This document shows, piece by piece, positions 43,141 to 55,264 of a stretch of DNA of 64,000 nucleotides. A model generated the notes under the pieces. That model was not told the origin of the DNA and did not search any database. It saw only the letters and a program-made list of their open reading frames with translations. The position numbers and the translations under genes were made by a program. This DNA comes from Eucalyptus grandis (taxonomy: Eukaryota; Streptophyta; Magnoliopsida; Myrtales; Myrtaceae). Numbering within the stretch: the first letter of the stretch is position 1; every line of letters starts with the position of its first letter. The stretch lies in contig NC_052614.1 in assembly GCF_016545825.1 (NCBI RefSeq), positions 16,572,559-16,636,558 of the forward strand, written 5' to 3'.

Positions 43141-43560
43141 TGGTAAAAAGGAAGACGAGAAAACAGAGAATTGCAATATTCTTTGTGGACCAGATTATTC
43201 ACAAGTCCCTGAAGCAGAGCTTGTGGCCACCATATTGAGCGTTGTCGAGGTGACGGTCTCAGTGTCTGGCACTTTTTGATGGGTTTTGCTTCTTCCTTCC
43301 CAGAAAAGCCACCGGTTGAGGCTGTCAAAGAAAGTGAAGAGAGAGAGACGATAGGGGTGAGTGAAAAAGGGTAACGGAGACAGAGAGGGGGTGAAAGAGA
43401 GTAACAAAGACCGGTGAAGGAGAGAGGAGAGAGAGGAGAGGACTTTGGGACATTGGTATAATGAGCTCATCTCAACCAATTCAGAATTACTTTCAGGCGG
43501 TTTCTCCTACGCCTCGAACGGTTATTTCTTTGCACTAACTATTCCATTATCCCATAACCG
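43141..43560. repeat. Dispersed repeat copy (partner 6673-7080)
   Basis: It matches the 6673-7080 copy through its length and carries on to ccattatcccataa. An extra ctttcttcactttc-like insertion is present around 43330. Confidence 0.75.
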
Positions 43561-44229
43561 TCCCATGAGTGTTGACAACATAACATCATCTATATCTATT
43601 CTACGCTACGTTGAACCTATTCATTTTTATGGACACCTGAGTGGGTGGAGACTGCAAATGATATGCGAAAGAAGTGATTTGATTGTTTCCGCCTTGTAAG
43701 GATAGGGATGGTCAAGCAACGATAGTGGCATTAAAACCCATTTCGAAGGGAGAAGAGGTAATTACCTGCGGCTTAGTCTGGCTAGTTAGCATGTGCTCGG
43801 ATGAAATTATGCCAGTTTAGGTGAAAAGCAATGCAGCTCTTTCTCTTATAGTGAGCATATGCGTAGCTGAGATGTGAGAAATTCTGAAATCTTGCAGGTG
43901 ACCATTTCATACATAGAGGAGGGTTTACCCTTTGAAGGGAGGCGGGCACTGCTTACGGACTATGATTTCACGCGCAAGTGTGCGAAGTGCCAAGAAGAAT
44001 CTTAATGGACACTGTTGCATAAGTTTGCATCCAGTGTTTGCACACACTAGAGGTTATGGTTTTAGGATTCAATTGTGGTCGTGAAAGCTGTAACCACATA
44101 AGTACAAGTTAATTAAATGTTATGTTTGATCACAACTTTCCTTTAGTAGTCATAATTATGCTCACTGATGAAAATTTACCCAAAACTTGACTAGTAAAGG
44201 TAACTTTTCTACAGATCAATTCAAAATTT
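43561..44229. other. Intergenic DNA
   Basis: No recognisable gene. Confidence 0.4.
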
Positions 44230-44820
44230 CCTACCAATAACCGCTTCATCCACGTTCTCTCTATAACAACCATGACAACAGATAATTAATCATCCACGCT
44301 TCCACTTGTCTCATAACTCTCCGTTTGTATATTTCTTAACCAATTAATTATATTGATATTTTAAAATAAAAAAAACTTCACAAAATTGACTAAATTTTGA
44401 CGTCCAGTTGACTGGCTTTTTATATCAACAGAAAATTCTACTAATACTAATATTGATTACACATGAAGGAAATTTGTAAAAAAATTTATTGTACGGATGA
44501 CTACTATTTAATCCAATTTAATATGATCGTTCAATATGTTTAATTAATGGATGTAAAGGAATTACAAATTGGATAAAGAAATACTAGTTAAACGGGATGG
44601 TCCTATTTCCTCATATTTTTTACTGAAGCATATCTTCTTATGTTTGTTGATCAAATTAGCCTTCAACCTTATTAAGCATGTATTTGATGTACAAACATCT
44701 TTTTTTTTTTTCTTAAGGAAAATTAATGATTTAGAGTTTCTACTTTTCTATCTCGATTTAAATCTAAATTTCAATAGTTTATTCTTTCTTGAACTAAGCT
44801 TGAAGAAAACCATGTACTAT
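44230..44820. repeat. Dispersed duplicate block (partner 1120-1700)
   Basis: See 1120-1700. Here it lies 0.7 kb downstream of the 43.1-kb copy of another repeat that also has copies in the first 7 kb, so the two regions share at least two blocks. Confidence 0.6.
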
Positions 44821-45177
44821 TTCTTCCCCAAAAAAAAAATGCCAAAAGAAACGATTAAGAAAGGTCGAATTGAGGATTTTATTTGATTTTTCCTTCAAAT
44901 CTATAAATCTTGAGAGAGATTTAAAAAGAAGCGACAAGAAAAGAGAAGATCAAGAATTTTTTTTTTTTTACAACTTCTTCCTCGCACCAGATGCGAGCAA
45001 ATTTTAAATGCTTCTCTCTTATTCTGAATCTTGAATAATTTTTTTATTATTATATAGGAATAGCAAAACGATAGTTTGACGTTTTCTTTATGTTTAAGTA
45101 TATTTAAAATAATCTGTTAGAGATACCAATACATATTAGGAATCTTATTTTTTATTCCATTATTTTTTAGGATTACC

Positions 45178-45426
45178 AAGGCTCTGTTTGTTTAAAATAA
45201 ATCAATAATTTGGAAAATATTTTCTTAAAGTGATTGCTTATATTGTTTACAATAATCAATAAATGAAAAATATTCTCGTCATCTACGAAAATATTTAGAC
45301 ATATATTGTTATCAATGTGAAAATATTTTTCATAGGGTAATTATTTTAAGGGATATAAGCAATCATTTTTAAGAAAATATTTTCTAAATAATTCATTTTT
45401 CGTGAAATAAATGAAGCCAAATTCCT
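45178..45426. mobile_element. Short foldback MITE
   Basis: Left half ggctctgtttgtttaaaata, aaaatattttcttaaagtga, ttgcttatat is mirrored on the right as reverse complements (tataagcaatcatttttaag, aaaatattttctaaataatt, aatgaagcc). About 250 bp total with a T/A-rich middle. The outer bases and target duplication are unclear; the layout resembles hAT-type MITEs. Confidence 0.7.
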
Positions 45427-46633
45427 CATTAGAATAAGATAGCTAATTTTCTTATAGTATTAGATTACTTTCTTTGTTTGACACATTAGATAGTAAAGTT
45501 ATTGAGTATGTAGCCGTGTTCTTTTTCTCCGAGTTTTTGAAGATTCTAAAATATTTAACCAAGTGAGAGGAACGAAAACCAAAACCCTATTTTTATCCTT
45601 TTCTTTTTTATTGTCGTCAAATTACCTCATCTTCAAAATCCTCCCAATTTTGTCAACACCTAACAAGGTCAACCGTAAACATTATTTGTTGCAGGGCTCT
45701 GTCAATTGCGTGCATCAACCACGACCAAGTCGCTGTCAAATGTCTTGATAGGCATGAGCGTTGGAGTCAAGCACTGCTTAATTGAGCAAGTTAAATTGAG
45801 CACCATGAGGCGATGTAGCTTAGTTTGCCACAATTAAATTTGGGTTTCCAAACGGTTTCAAAGTTGTTTGAAAAAGAGGTGTGGATATTTTAATCACGTG
45901 CTTAATCAACGTTTGTCAATTCTAATGATGACATGGATTATATTCGAATTGACATATAAGGTCTAACTTACACAATTATCATTGTCTCTGTTTGATTTGA
46001 TGTATCCATATACCTGACCTAGTTCGGCTTACATGACGCTTGGTCACAAAGAAAGTTGCACTTGTTATATGCAAGCTGAATGCACCAGCTAAGAGGGATT
46101 TTCGAAGTACGTTCATAGATATTAAAGAATGTTGTTGGGTATATAGTTCCATTCAAAGACTGTGTTTAATATTTTGTTATTTCATAGGTGCTTAGTATTC
46201 TTGTTAGATTAAGATAACTAATTTTCTTGTTAGATTAGATTACTTTCTTTCCTACATATATATTCGTATATTCTTGATCGTAACACGTTAAAAGGTAAAA
46301 TTATTAAGCAAAGATGTAGCCTTTGAGTATTTCCTCTTTGTTTTTTTTTACATCGTAAAATGTTTACAAGATAAGAATATGCCAAAGAGAATTGTGTAAT
46401 TTCAGTGAATTTTTATAATGAACAACACATCAACTTTACAAGATGATAATGAATAGCACATAAGCTATTTATTGGCTTGGCAAGATGATTGTCTAAGGTA
46501 CAAAGATTTTACAAAAGTAATCTTAATTATCTCTAACATCCTCTAATATAGAAATGTCAATCGAAATTTGGAGGAAAGATGCAAAAGATGTTTGGGTGGA
46601 TGTATCTTAATAAAGACATCGTAGTCCGATCAA
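45427..46633. other. AT-rich intergenic DNA
   Basis: Nothing recognised. Confidence 0.45.
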
Positions 46634-47034
46634 GGGAAAAATGTTTAAAAAGTCCCAAACCTTTTTGCATTTATTGTCACACCTCGATTTTCGAGCGCAC
46701 CCATCCCAGCTTGGTCGATTAAATAGTGATGTCCTGGATGCATCGCGATCCATTCATTTTAATATGCATGCGGAAGCATATATAAAATTCCCAGATAATA
46801 AAACAATGAGATAGAAAAGTAGAGCCATATTTTTCAAACCTGAAAAACCACAACTACACTTTTATACATTGCAACCCATATAGTATATATTACAATACTA
46901 TTAACAAAAGTCGATTCTATCACAACATAGGTTCACAACATAGGGTTTGTAAGACAAGGGTGGAGGTCTCAAGGCTCCTCTGGATCCTCATCTAGGTCCT
47001 TCTCTTCCTCGACGATCTCTCCTTCTTCCTCGCT

Positions 47035-47400
47035 CTAGCTGGAGCCCACAGCTAAGTACACCGAAGAGTCAGAATTGCCCTCGGGCTTGGGGTCCTTTGC
47101 ATCTATCAGTGATCCACCCTTAGGATCTATTGTACCCTTCCCGAACGCAACCTCCAACATGTACAACGGTATCTCCAATTCTAGTATTGGATCCTCCCCT
47201 GCGCCCATCAACATAATGGCAATACCACGCCCGTACTCATGAGGCACCTTTTTTGGTCCTCCCACATCGACCCAGACTGTGGACTTTATCAACACATACT
47301 CGAGTCCCTCGAGGTGGTGGTGTATCGGAATGTGGTAACCTGTCTTAGTAAACTTCTTGGGTTGCCCAAAATATTCAGGAGGGTTTGGAGGGGCAGCCAT
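47035..47400 (-). CDS. Hypothetical 121-residue protein inside the LTR
   Basis: An ATG-to-stop frame in the sense orientation of the LTR, in its 3' third. It starts MAAPPNPPEYFGQPKKFTKT and includes YHIPIHHHLEGLEYVLIKST and acidic/serine-rich end PEGNSDSSVYLAVGSS. No motif, signal peptide or membrane segment is evident, and no family is recognised. Its base composition is less AT-rich than the surrounding LTR. It could be a captured gene fragment or a chance frame; most LTRs do not encode protein. Confidence 0.4.
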   Translation of the reverse strand: MAAPPNPPEYFGQPKKFTKTGYHIPIHHHLEGLEYVLIKSTVWVDVGGPKKVPHEYGRGIAIMLMGAGEDPILELEIPLYMLEVAFGKGTIDPKGGSLIDAKDPKPEGNSDSSVYLAVGSS

Positions 47401-47756
47401 CTAAGGACCTAAAATATTATCCCACAATGGGGTGAGACGACATCTCAGCAAGTTCTACCCCCTACGACTCGATTAGGAAGCAAATACGCTCTAAGGGCTG
47501 CCTAAGTACAACACGAGTTAGAAGACTTACCTTGGCCTCAGTTCTTCCCTACAAATCAATTCAATTCAAATAGACATCCAATCAATCACCACAGATCGAA
47601 TTATCGATCAATCGACTCTATCGATTCCATGTCAACCAAACCATTCCCCGGTCATATCAATCAATATTATCTATAAGGTTCAACCACCTTGCAGACAGGT
47701 TTGTCTAAGCTGAAAAATAGATAGTAGCTAGCCTCAAGGGCTAAATAATAATATAT

Positions 47757-48112
47757 CGTTCCTTCTCTAAGATGACCTATCGAGTTACTAAGCCTATTTA
47801 AAATACTATTCCTTATCCAGATGATATACTAAGCCATCAAGCTGTTATAGCATACCGTTCTTTCTCTAAGATGACATATAGAGTCATCGAGCCGGTATAA
47901 AATGCTGTTCCTTCTCCAAGATGACATATCGAGTCACCGAGCTATTATAGTATAACGTTCTTTCTCCAAGATGACGTATAGAATCATCGAGCCGTTATAG
48001 CATACCATTCTTTCTCCAAGACGACATATAGAGCCGTCGAGCCGTTATATTATACCGTTCTTTCTCCAAGACGACATATAGAGTCATCGAGCTGGTATTG
48101 TATACTATTCCA
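47757..48112. repeat. Minisatellite in the LTR, 50-bp unit, about seven copies
   Basis: The unit reads approximately gttctttctccaagatgaca followed by tatagagtcatcgagccgtt and atagcatacc. Seven diverged copies are seen, beginning near 47758, 47808, 47858, 47908, 47958, 48008 and 48058. Confidence 0.88.
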
Positions 48113-50206
48113 ATCGTACAATCAATTTTACCATTTTTATCATACCTAATAAAAATACACGTGCGTGACTACACGGCCAGCCTTAGCCATAATACAAAGA
48201 TTTCACTTTTAAACCTCCCACTATTTTCAGCAGTCCCAAAATAGATTTTTGGCGCTATAGACTTACGCCCGGTAATTCTCCAAATAATTACCAAAATTAT
48301 CCATTTTTAGAATTAAATACCCACAAATACTAATTACCCTCAATTTGCACAATCAGGTACTCAATTAAATAAACAAAGAGCACCACTGCAATCAGCACAA
48401 AATTTCAGTCACTGGTTATCCCGGTCTAATTTCCGAAAAATAATTAATTAATTACGAAAAATATTAAATAAATGTCAATAAATCCAACTTAGGCCCGTAA
48501 TGCTTAATTGGATGCCAAAACAAACCCAACAAATTTCCGAATCACTCTAGATAAATACTAGAGCTCCTCTAGGCCCTAATTGCACTAACTATCTACCTAA
48601 CATGCATCGGTAAACAATTAAATTTCACTAATCTAATCTAACTAACCACCTAACCATACTTAACTTAATCTAATCAGCCCTTAACCGTCATTAACCTACT
48701 AAGCGAGGATTAGCGAGTTAAACTCACTTGTTTTGCGATCCAATCTGCTCAAATTGTTGGGGACGCGACGTGGCTTACTTCACTCCAAAGCGGGCCTAAC
48801 TTTTAAATGCAGGAACAACCTCAAAACGGGCCTTGAAGGTTGTTTGAAACCCACACTTCCAGCTTATGTTTGGTGCTGGTTGGTGGTTGAAACAGTAAGG
48901 TGGTGGCTTGGTTGAGACGGGAATGGATCGAGGAAGGTTTAAAGGGCCAAACGGGGTTCAAGCGGTGGAGATGGAAGCTCCGGCTGGCTTTGACGGTGGT
49001 TTGGGAGACCACAAAGAGCTTGCTTGGAGGTGAGGACGGCGGTGAGGCGGCGTTATGGATCGGCAAGCGCGCGGGGCAACGTGCGGTGAGCGGCGGCATG
49101 AACGGTGATGGCATGCGGTCCGGTAGTGGCGTGCGACAGGCGGGTGCTACTCCGGTGGTCTCTCCGGTTTGTTGGGGGTGTCGAGCAACACAAATGGAGG
49201 GGAAATGGGGCTGGTTGACCGACCTTGGAGGAGGGAAGAGGAGAAAGGAGACAAGGGGGCCACTTGATCTTATTTTCTCCCCATTTGTCCCATTGACCTT
49301 ATCCTTCTACCAGCTAGCTTCCATGGCCACAAATCAGCCACCATAGTCCTTCTAGAAGCTCAATTGAAGTGGTCCAAAGGTTATGGATGGGCATACGAAT
49401 TTGCTTGATTTCTTCTTCAATTAGACACTTATTCTCCCTCAAATCAATCCAATTTGGCCTCAATAAATTCAATCGATACCTCACCAATCCAATTGGTATT
49501 TTTCTCACCAATTGATCCAACTTGCTTCCCAATTTTGCGATAAAAAACGATCATCAATATTTTCTGGATAAAAACAACCCTACCTTGACTTTTTCTCAAA
49601 AAGTCTCGGTTTGTAGAAAAATCTTCTCGAGACTAAGTCAACGCTCCTAAAATTAATTGTGACATGACATAACTTAAACCAAACTCAAATTCGCGGTTAA
49701 TTTCAATTCGGCGTGATTTTAGCGTGACCTAGGCTACCGAGTAACTTTCAGAAATTTTAGTGCAAATGATCCGTGGTCGATTTTCTTCGAGCCACAATGA
49801 ACTCACTCGACATATTGGAGACTCTTTGTTTTCGTGAATATCTCGAGAATTCAAATACAGACATAGAGTACCAAAACGATAAAAAAAAAAAATCAATTTA
49901 GTATTGGCTGACGAGAATTTTCCAATTTAGTTTTGTTACCTACAATTAGCCACACATTTCAATTGAACGGACCTATATCTAATCTCTAATTGATTTTTAA
50001 CTGTGTCGTAATGATCTCTAAAGATGATCACGGTCGAGTAGTCGATTCTTGGTCAAATTCTCAAGTCTACTACATTAAAGTTCCTTAATGATTTTCCCAG
50101 ATAGTTTAGTTATCTCGAAAGTGATTGAGAACAGCCTTATAGGCGCATCAATGAAATGTCTAATTTATTCAATAAAAAAACATGATTGAAAATATGGGAT
50201 GTCACA
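48113..50206. other. 5' part of the solo LTR
   Basis: On the LTR sense (minus) strand this is its first 2 kb. A GC-rich island (48880-49230) supports a 148-codon plus-strand frame rich in Gly, Arg and Trp (48900-49346), antisense to the LTR; I consider it a chance frame. No polymerase or gag sequence is present. Confidence 0.5.
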
Positions 50207-50777
50207 TTTATACCAGTTCTAAACCCTTTTACTTGATGTCAATTCAATCATTTCCAGTTAATTTTAGCCAAAATTTGCTGATTGGACACCGTTACCTAAC
50301 GTGGCATGATTAGCGCTAATGTAGACAACTTTGAATAATATTTAATATTTTTGAATTTTTATTTTCTTTTTTCTTTTTTCTTCTCCTCCTCCTTCCTCCA
50401 AGGACAACCAACGAGGCTCTATCGCCTTGGCAAGGGCGAGCCTCACGGCCTAGGTAGCGAGGCTTGCCCTTGCCGACCATGGGCAAGGTGATCCCGCTAG
50501 GGCGGCCTCGCAGTCGCGTCACGCTAGCGAGGGCGAGCCTTGCTACCTAGGCCATGAGCTCACCCTCACGGCAAAGCCTCTAGCTAGTCGTTGAGTTCCA
50601 ACAAATGGCTGGAGGAAGGAGGAGGAGAAGGAAAATGAAACAAGAAAATGAAAATGAAAATGAAAATAAAAAATTCAAAAACATTATAATATTATTAAAA
50701 ATTGTCAACGTTAGTGCCAATTGTGCCACGTTAGCTGTCCGGTACCTAATAAGTAAAATCTGGCCAAAATTAGCCGG

Positions 50778-51001
50778 AAATAATTGAATTAACACACCAC
50801 CGCCCGTGGTGGCGCAACCGGCTTCGGGCTCTCTCCCCCTCACGAAGGGAAGGAGTTCGAATCCCAGAGGCATTGCATTGGCATGACTCACCCGCGGCTG
50901 GATCTGTGGTGGTGGCTCGCCCGCTTCTGGGTTTACGCGCCGACCGTCTACTGCACGGTGGTTCCCGGTCAACAAAAAAATAAAAATAAATAAATAATTG
51001 A
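50778..51001 (+). mobile_element. SINE (family C) with 10-bp target duplication
   Basis: The body is 50788-50991. Box A-like gtggcgcaaccgg and box B gagttcgaatccc lie in the first 90 bp; the tail is A-rich with T interruptions. The flanks aaataattga at 50778-50787 and 50992-51001 are perfect. It sits in the right arm of the split foldback MITE. Confidence 0.88.
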
Positions 51002-51114
51002 CTTGACACCAAGTAAAATTATTTATGACTAAATTGACATAAAAAAAGGTTTATGACTAAATTAGCACAAATGCAAAAAAATTAGGATTTTTTAACTCTT
51101 TTCCGTCTGATCAA

Positions 51115-52328
51115 CCGATGTAGGATTGGTTGGGTAGGCTAGGCGAACCAATTTGGTCTGCTGAAGAGAGAAGCGACTAATTTAAATGGGTTACAAGACA
51201 ATAGGCTGACCTAACGTGGCAAATGCCAATTTGAGTTTGGTGGCTGCTGGCACGGCATGCCACGAGAAAACAAGGGATGGCAAATACACATTTGAGCCTG
51301 ACATGGCAAATACGCGTTTGAGTCTTAAGGTGGCTGTTTTTTGCCTTCTTTTTTGTCGTTTAAGGTGATTGTTGACACGGCAGGTAACACGAAAACAGGG
51401 TGACTTGGCTGATGGTTTCCACAATCATGCACGCAAAAATTCTAGCGAGAGAGGTGCGTGAAACCCTGATGCAGCGAAATATGGAGGTGCGTCCGGACGC
51501 CTCAAAATTTAAGGATATGACTCATTTGAGTGCGGCGAGTCGGACGGTACCTTTGGGCTCCTTTTCTTTCAAGCGAATGGAAAGTGTTGGAAATAACACT
51601 AAAGAGCTCATGTTGCAACGCTTCTTCAAACAACAAGAGCTCCGACACCAAGATAAAATTCACTGAAGGGAATTGTATAGTTTTTGTGTGCCTTATGATG
51701 TAGTGTACACGAGATTTTATCGTTTTTATAAAATAACTAAAATAACTATTTAAGGTAACAAGACATTATCAATCACAATCAATTAGGATCAATGATGTAT
51801 GTACACCATCACGGAGATAGATGCACAATCCTAATGGACATAGAGAATTAAGACAGATGTGGAGAATCTCGTATGCATAACCGCAGGAAAATAGAGAATT
51901 AAGGGAGATGTGAGGAATCCCTTAATTATCTCTAAAGCTTTGGTCGAAAAATGGTTATTCAATGTTTACTATGTATGAAAAATTCCGTATAGTCAAAGAA
52001 TAATGTAGAGCATTCCATTGCTCAAACAATGAAAAGCAAAGACTAGTGATATCTAACGCCAAGTTTTTGCCATCTCTAAGCAAGAAATCATTTCTCATCG
52101 GCCCCTCAAAAGATGTGTCGTGGTGTCATCAGCTTCTGCTGGACATGGAAACTGAAACTGAATTTTTCCTCAGCGAGTAAAGATAAACGCATTTCCTTCC
52201 AAAATCTTGCTTTCTTCCATGTTTCTCACCGCGCGACCGATTGATATGAAGCAGTGGTGCTCAGTCTTTATCATCCATCATCCAGTTCGATGAAAATTTA
52301 CCTGTGCGCATCGAGTGAGTTGATGAAA
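51115..52328. other. Intergenic DNA downstream of the PPR genes
   Basis: Short repeats of tggcaaatac/acgtggcaaat type near 51210-51310; otherwise nothing recognised. A frame of 88 codons at 51400-51666 has no motif. Confidence 0.45.
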
Positions 52329-54658
52329 TCACATTGCAAACATCCTCTCAGTCTCTCCCCGTCTCTGTCTCTCTCTCAAGAACTGCATTTCCGATCCCAG
52401 GCACTCCACCATCCTGAATATATCCTCCGACCGAGGGTGTGACATGTCACCTGATGAGAACCCGTGCGAGCACAACGAACCATCAGGATCACCCACGTCC
52501 ACCCAGCTGAACCCTATTTCCTTCCTCACTCCCCTCTCTCTCATGCCTTTCCTCACCCTCGCCGCCTCCTCCCACAGTCCCTTCTCGGCATACAAGTTCG
52601 ACATCAACACGTAATACCCTGATTCTGTGGGCTCCATGTCCATCAGAGCATCCACAATCCTCTCTGCCATCTCAACGTTCCCGTGCACTCTGCACGACCC
52701 AAGCAAGCTCTGGAGCACAGACAATCCTGGGCCTCCTGGAATGCGGCTAGCAAGCTCCTCTGCTTCTTTCAACCTCCCTGCACGGCCTAACATGTCCACC
52801 ATGCATGAATAATGTTCAGGCAATGGTTCGATCAAGTACTCCTCGACCATCGAGTCAAAGAGTTCTTGGCCGATATCAACCATTCCCTTTCTACTGCAAG
52901 CGGATAGCACTGAAAGGAATGTTATTTCGTCAGGCTTTATGCCTTCCTTCTCCATTTCCTTGAATAGTCTTATCACTGACTCACAATCTCCATGCCTTGC
53001 ATAAGCAGAAATTATTGCTGTCCATGCAAATTGGCTCTTTACAGGAGTTTCGTGGAAAACATTAAGAGACTCAGAAATGCTCCCACGCTTCGCATACATG
53101 TCAAGAAGAGCACCTGAAACAATTGGATCAGTGTTCAGTCCGAGTTTTGCTAGATGTGAATGGCATCTTTGACCATGCCTTAGAGAAATAGCCTCACCAG
53201 CTCCTATGGCACTCAATACACTACCAAATGTATATGCATTAGGCTGTAGCTCTTTTGTCACCAAAAAGAAAGTCTCGACCGCTTCCTGGCACTGTCCATT
53301 TTGGGTGTACCCAGATATCAAAGCATTCCAAGATATGATTTCTCTATAGTTGAGCTCTTCAAAATCTTCAACGAATTTCCCATGGTTCCAAATTTTGCAT
53401 ACATTGTGATGAGGCTGTTGGAAACATTCAACTCTGAGCAAAAACTAGTACTTAAGCAGTATCCATGAATCACTTCACCTTCTTTGACCAAATTGTTATT
53501 TGTTATGAAATGCAGAAGTCCAACAAATGTAACATCATTTGGGTAAACTTCGTCCATTCTCATCTGATTGAAAAGAGACATGGCATCTTCATCCATGGAG
53601 ATCATTGTAGTCCACGAGACAACATTATGTTCGCTCATGTTCATGAATACCAATTTGGCATCCTCCACGGTCTCAGACTTCAAATAATTAGAGATCAAGA
53701 CATTACCAACCGAGACATGCTTCTCATATCCAGCTTTTATTGTCAGGCCATGAATCTGTCTCCCAAGCTCCCAATTCCTTTCGTAGCCACAAGCCGAAAC
53801 AGCACTGGTAAATGAGACATGATCAAGCTTCATGCCTTCCCTCGCCATTTCAATAAACAAACGTATTGCCTCCACCCCATAACTTCCTTCTTTCGTGTAG
53901 CCTGATATCATCGCATTCCACGAAACTATATCCCTACTGGGAATTTCATCAAACACCTTCCTGGCATGTTCTAGCATGTCCTGTCTCGAATACAAAGTTA
54001 TAAGAGCGTTGCCTACAAAAAGTTCAGTATCCAATCCAAATTTAATCACTAGACCATGCAACTGCAGTCCGAACAGAAACCCTTCGTAGTCCAAGCAAAT
54101 AGCAAGCAAAGTAGTGTATGTGACTGCATCGAAACCAACCCCACTCAAATTCATCCTGACGCCAAAACTCAACGCATCCTCGCTATCCGGGAATCCAGAC
54201 AGAACGGTATTCCAAGAAACGGTGTCGGGCCGCTCCAAGTTCTCGAAAATGTACAGAGCTCGGTCAAAGTTCCCACCTTTAGTATAAGCGTTCATCAGAG
54301 AGTTCGAAACCGTGGTGAACGAAACAAACCCAGAAGAGATGGCGAAGCCATGGAGCTGGCGGCAGAGCCCGAGGTCTCCATCACAGGCCTTGAGCGCCAG
54401 GGAGACGGTGGCTTCATCGACGCCGCCGGGAAAGCCCAGCTGGAGCTGTTTCTTGAAGAGGGAAAGAGCTTGAGTTGGGTGTTTCTTGAGGATGGAATCG
54501 ACCATCGAACGGTTGATGGAGAATGCATTATTGGAGCGAGGACTTTGGTCGAACGATGGAGACGAAGGTGGTCTGGCGATGAGAGATTGATTTGAATGAT
54601 ACGAACGTGGGTTTGCTGCTCTGCAGAGAGTCCTGGTTTTGAGGTGGCGGGTGATCAT
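52329..54658 (-). CDS. PPR protein, PLS class with E/E+ domains (At4g32430-like), frameshifted
   Basis: Intronless. From ATG at 54658 the protein starts with a basic, serine-rich probable mitochondrial presequence (MITRHLKTRTLCRAANPRSY) and then carries PPR repeats of P, L and S type throughout (for example DTVSWNTVLSGF, DIVSWNAMISGYTKEGSYG, NVVSWTTMIS), ending with E and E+ motifs (GGPGLSVLQSLLGSCRVHGN, SGYYVLMSNLYAEKGLW, GFSWVDVG) and no DYW domain. The frame breaks at an A-run (53361-53364 on the plus strand): the upstream frame ends in LKILKSS while the downstream frame resumes at FEELNYREIISWNALISGYT. One restored base would give about 776 residues, similar in length and order to Arabidopsis At4g32430. 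Such proteins bind organelle RNA and the E/E+ type usually specify C-to-U editing sites. Either a young pseudogene or an assembly error. Confidence 0.88.
53361..53364 (-). other. One-base frameshift in the first PPR gene (A/T homopolymer)
   Basis: Four A (plus strand) where five would keep the frame between KI and FEEL. The sequence on both sides is fully open and family-like. Confidence 0.8.
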
Positions 54659-55264
54659 GAAGGTTCAGGTTGGTGAGAGAGAACGAAGCCAAAGCTCTCT
54701 TCAATTTGGAGGAATGCAAACCGAGGCCCACCAACGTGGTATTTAACATGATGTGAGTAATCTACGAGGTTCATGTCTTTTTTTATTAATACTATGATCC
54801 ATTACCTTGAGCAAACATCAGGTTCTCTAGAAGTAAATCTTTTGGTACTTTCAGCAGTAATTAGATTCTGATTAGAGTAACAAGAATCTTTTCCTAAAAT
54901 GTTTCCAATTAGATTAGGTCCAATCAAGATTATTGAGCTTCTTTCTACTTTTAGTTTTTCGGTAGGGCCTCCTTTAAAGCTGTAGCTGGGGGTTGAGAGT
55001 GAGTTTCCATGTCCCGCTAGATTACGAGTCTCCCAGGTAAAAGAATGGCAAATTTATCAATGATCATGGGAGATTGCAATTGGGTTGGTATTGCTTTGAT
55101 TTGGAAGACAAGAATCCATCAAAGATGCAATTCTTATGGATGATTGTAAGATTGGTTAACTCGCTGAGCTTGATACGGGAAGCAAAACGTTACAGATCAA
55201 AAGAATGGGTATCCTACCAAAACTCCTGAAGTCCTAGCCCAATTCATTTTTCTGGAGAACATTT
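54659..55264. promoter_or_regulatory. Interval between the two PPR genes
   Basis: About 600 bp without a gene. It must hold the promoter and 5' leader of the first PPR gene and the 3' end of the second. No clear TATA element or terminator can be identified. Confidence 0.35.

Larger units (their letters stand above)
46670..50211 (-). mobile_element. Solo LTR, 3.5 kb, with 5-bp target duplication
   Basis: The body is 46675-50206 (3532 bp). On the minus strand it begins tgtgacatccc and ends cgaggtgtgaca. The target duplicates are tttat at 46670-46674 and 50207-50211. No second LTR or internal retroviral-type genes flank it, so unequal recombination probably removed the rest. The great length fits Ty3/Gypsy Tat-type LTRs, but the family is inferred. 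It carries a minisatellite and one open frame. A related partial LTR is at 27.1-28.1 kb. Confidence 0.82.
46625..51114. mobile_element. Mutator-like foldback MITE, split by a solo LTR and a SINE
   Basis: The outer ends gggaaaaatg (46634) and, reversed, cggaaaagag (51105) are flanked by 9-bp duplicates tccgatcaa (46625-46633) and tctgatcaa (51106-51114). Inside them the two halves are inverted copies: cctttttgcattta on the left with taaatgcaaaaa-type strings on the right, acttgatgtcaattc (50233) with gacttgacaccaagt (51000), ctaacgtggca (50297) with gccacgttagc (50723), and inner arms cttctcctcctccttcctcc (50379) with ggaggaaggaggaggagaag (50611). Without the two insertions the element is about 0.7 kb. 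Mutator-type target size; no transposase. Confidence 0.82.

Noticed and set aside
48900..49346. 148-codon plus-strand frame
   Set aside because: Antisense to the solo LTR, in a local GC-rich island, with Gly/Arg/Trp-rich composition and no motif.
50785..50900. tRNA gene at the ggcgcaacc and gttcgaatcc boxes
   Set aside because: No cloverleaf stems can be formed; target duplication and A-rich tail show a SINE.
54056..54595. 179-codon plus-strand frame
   Set aside because: Shadow of the PPR gene on the opposite strand, whose motifs are clear.
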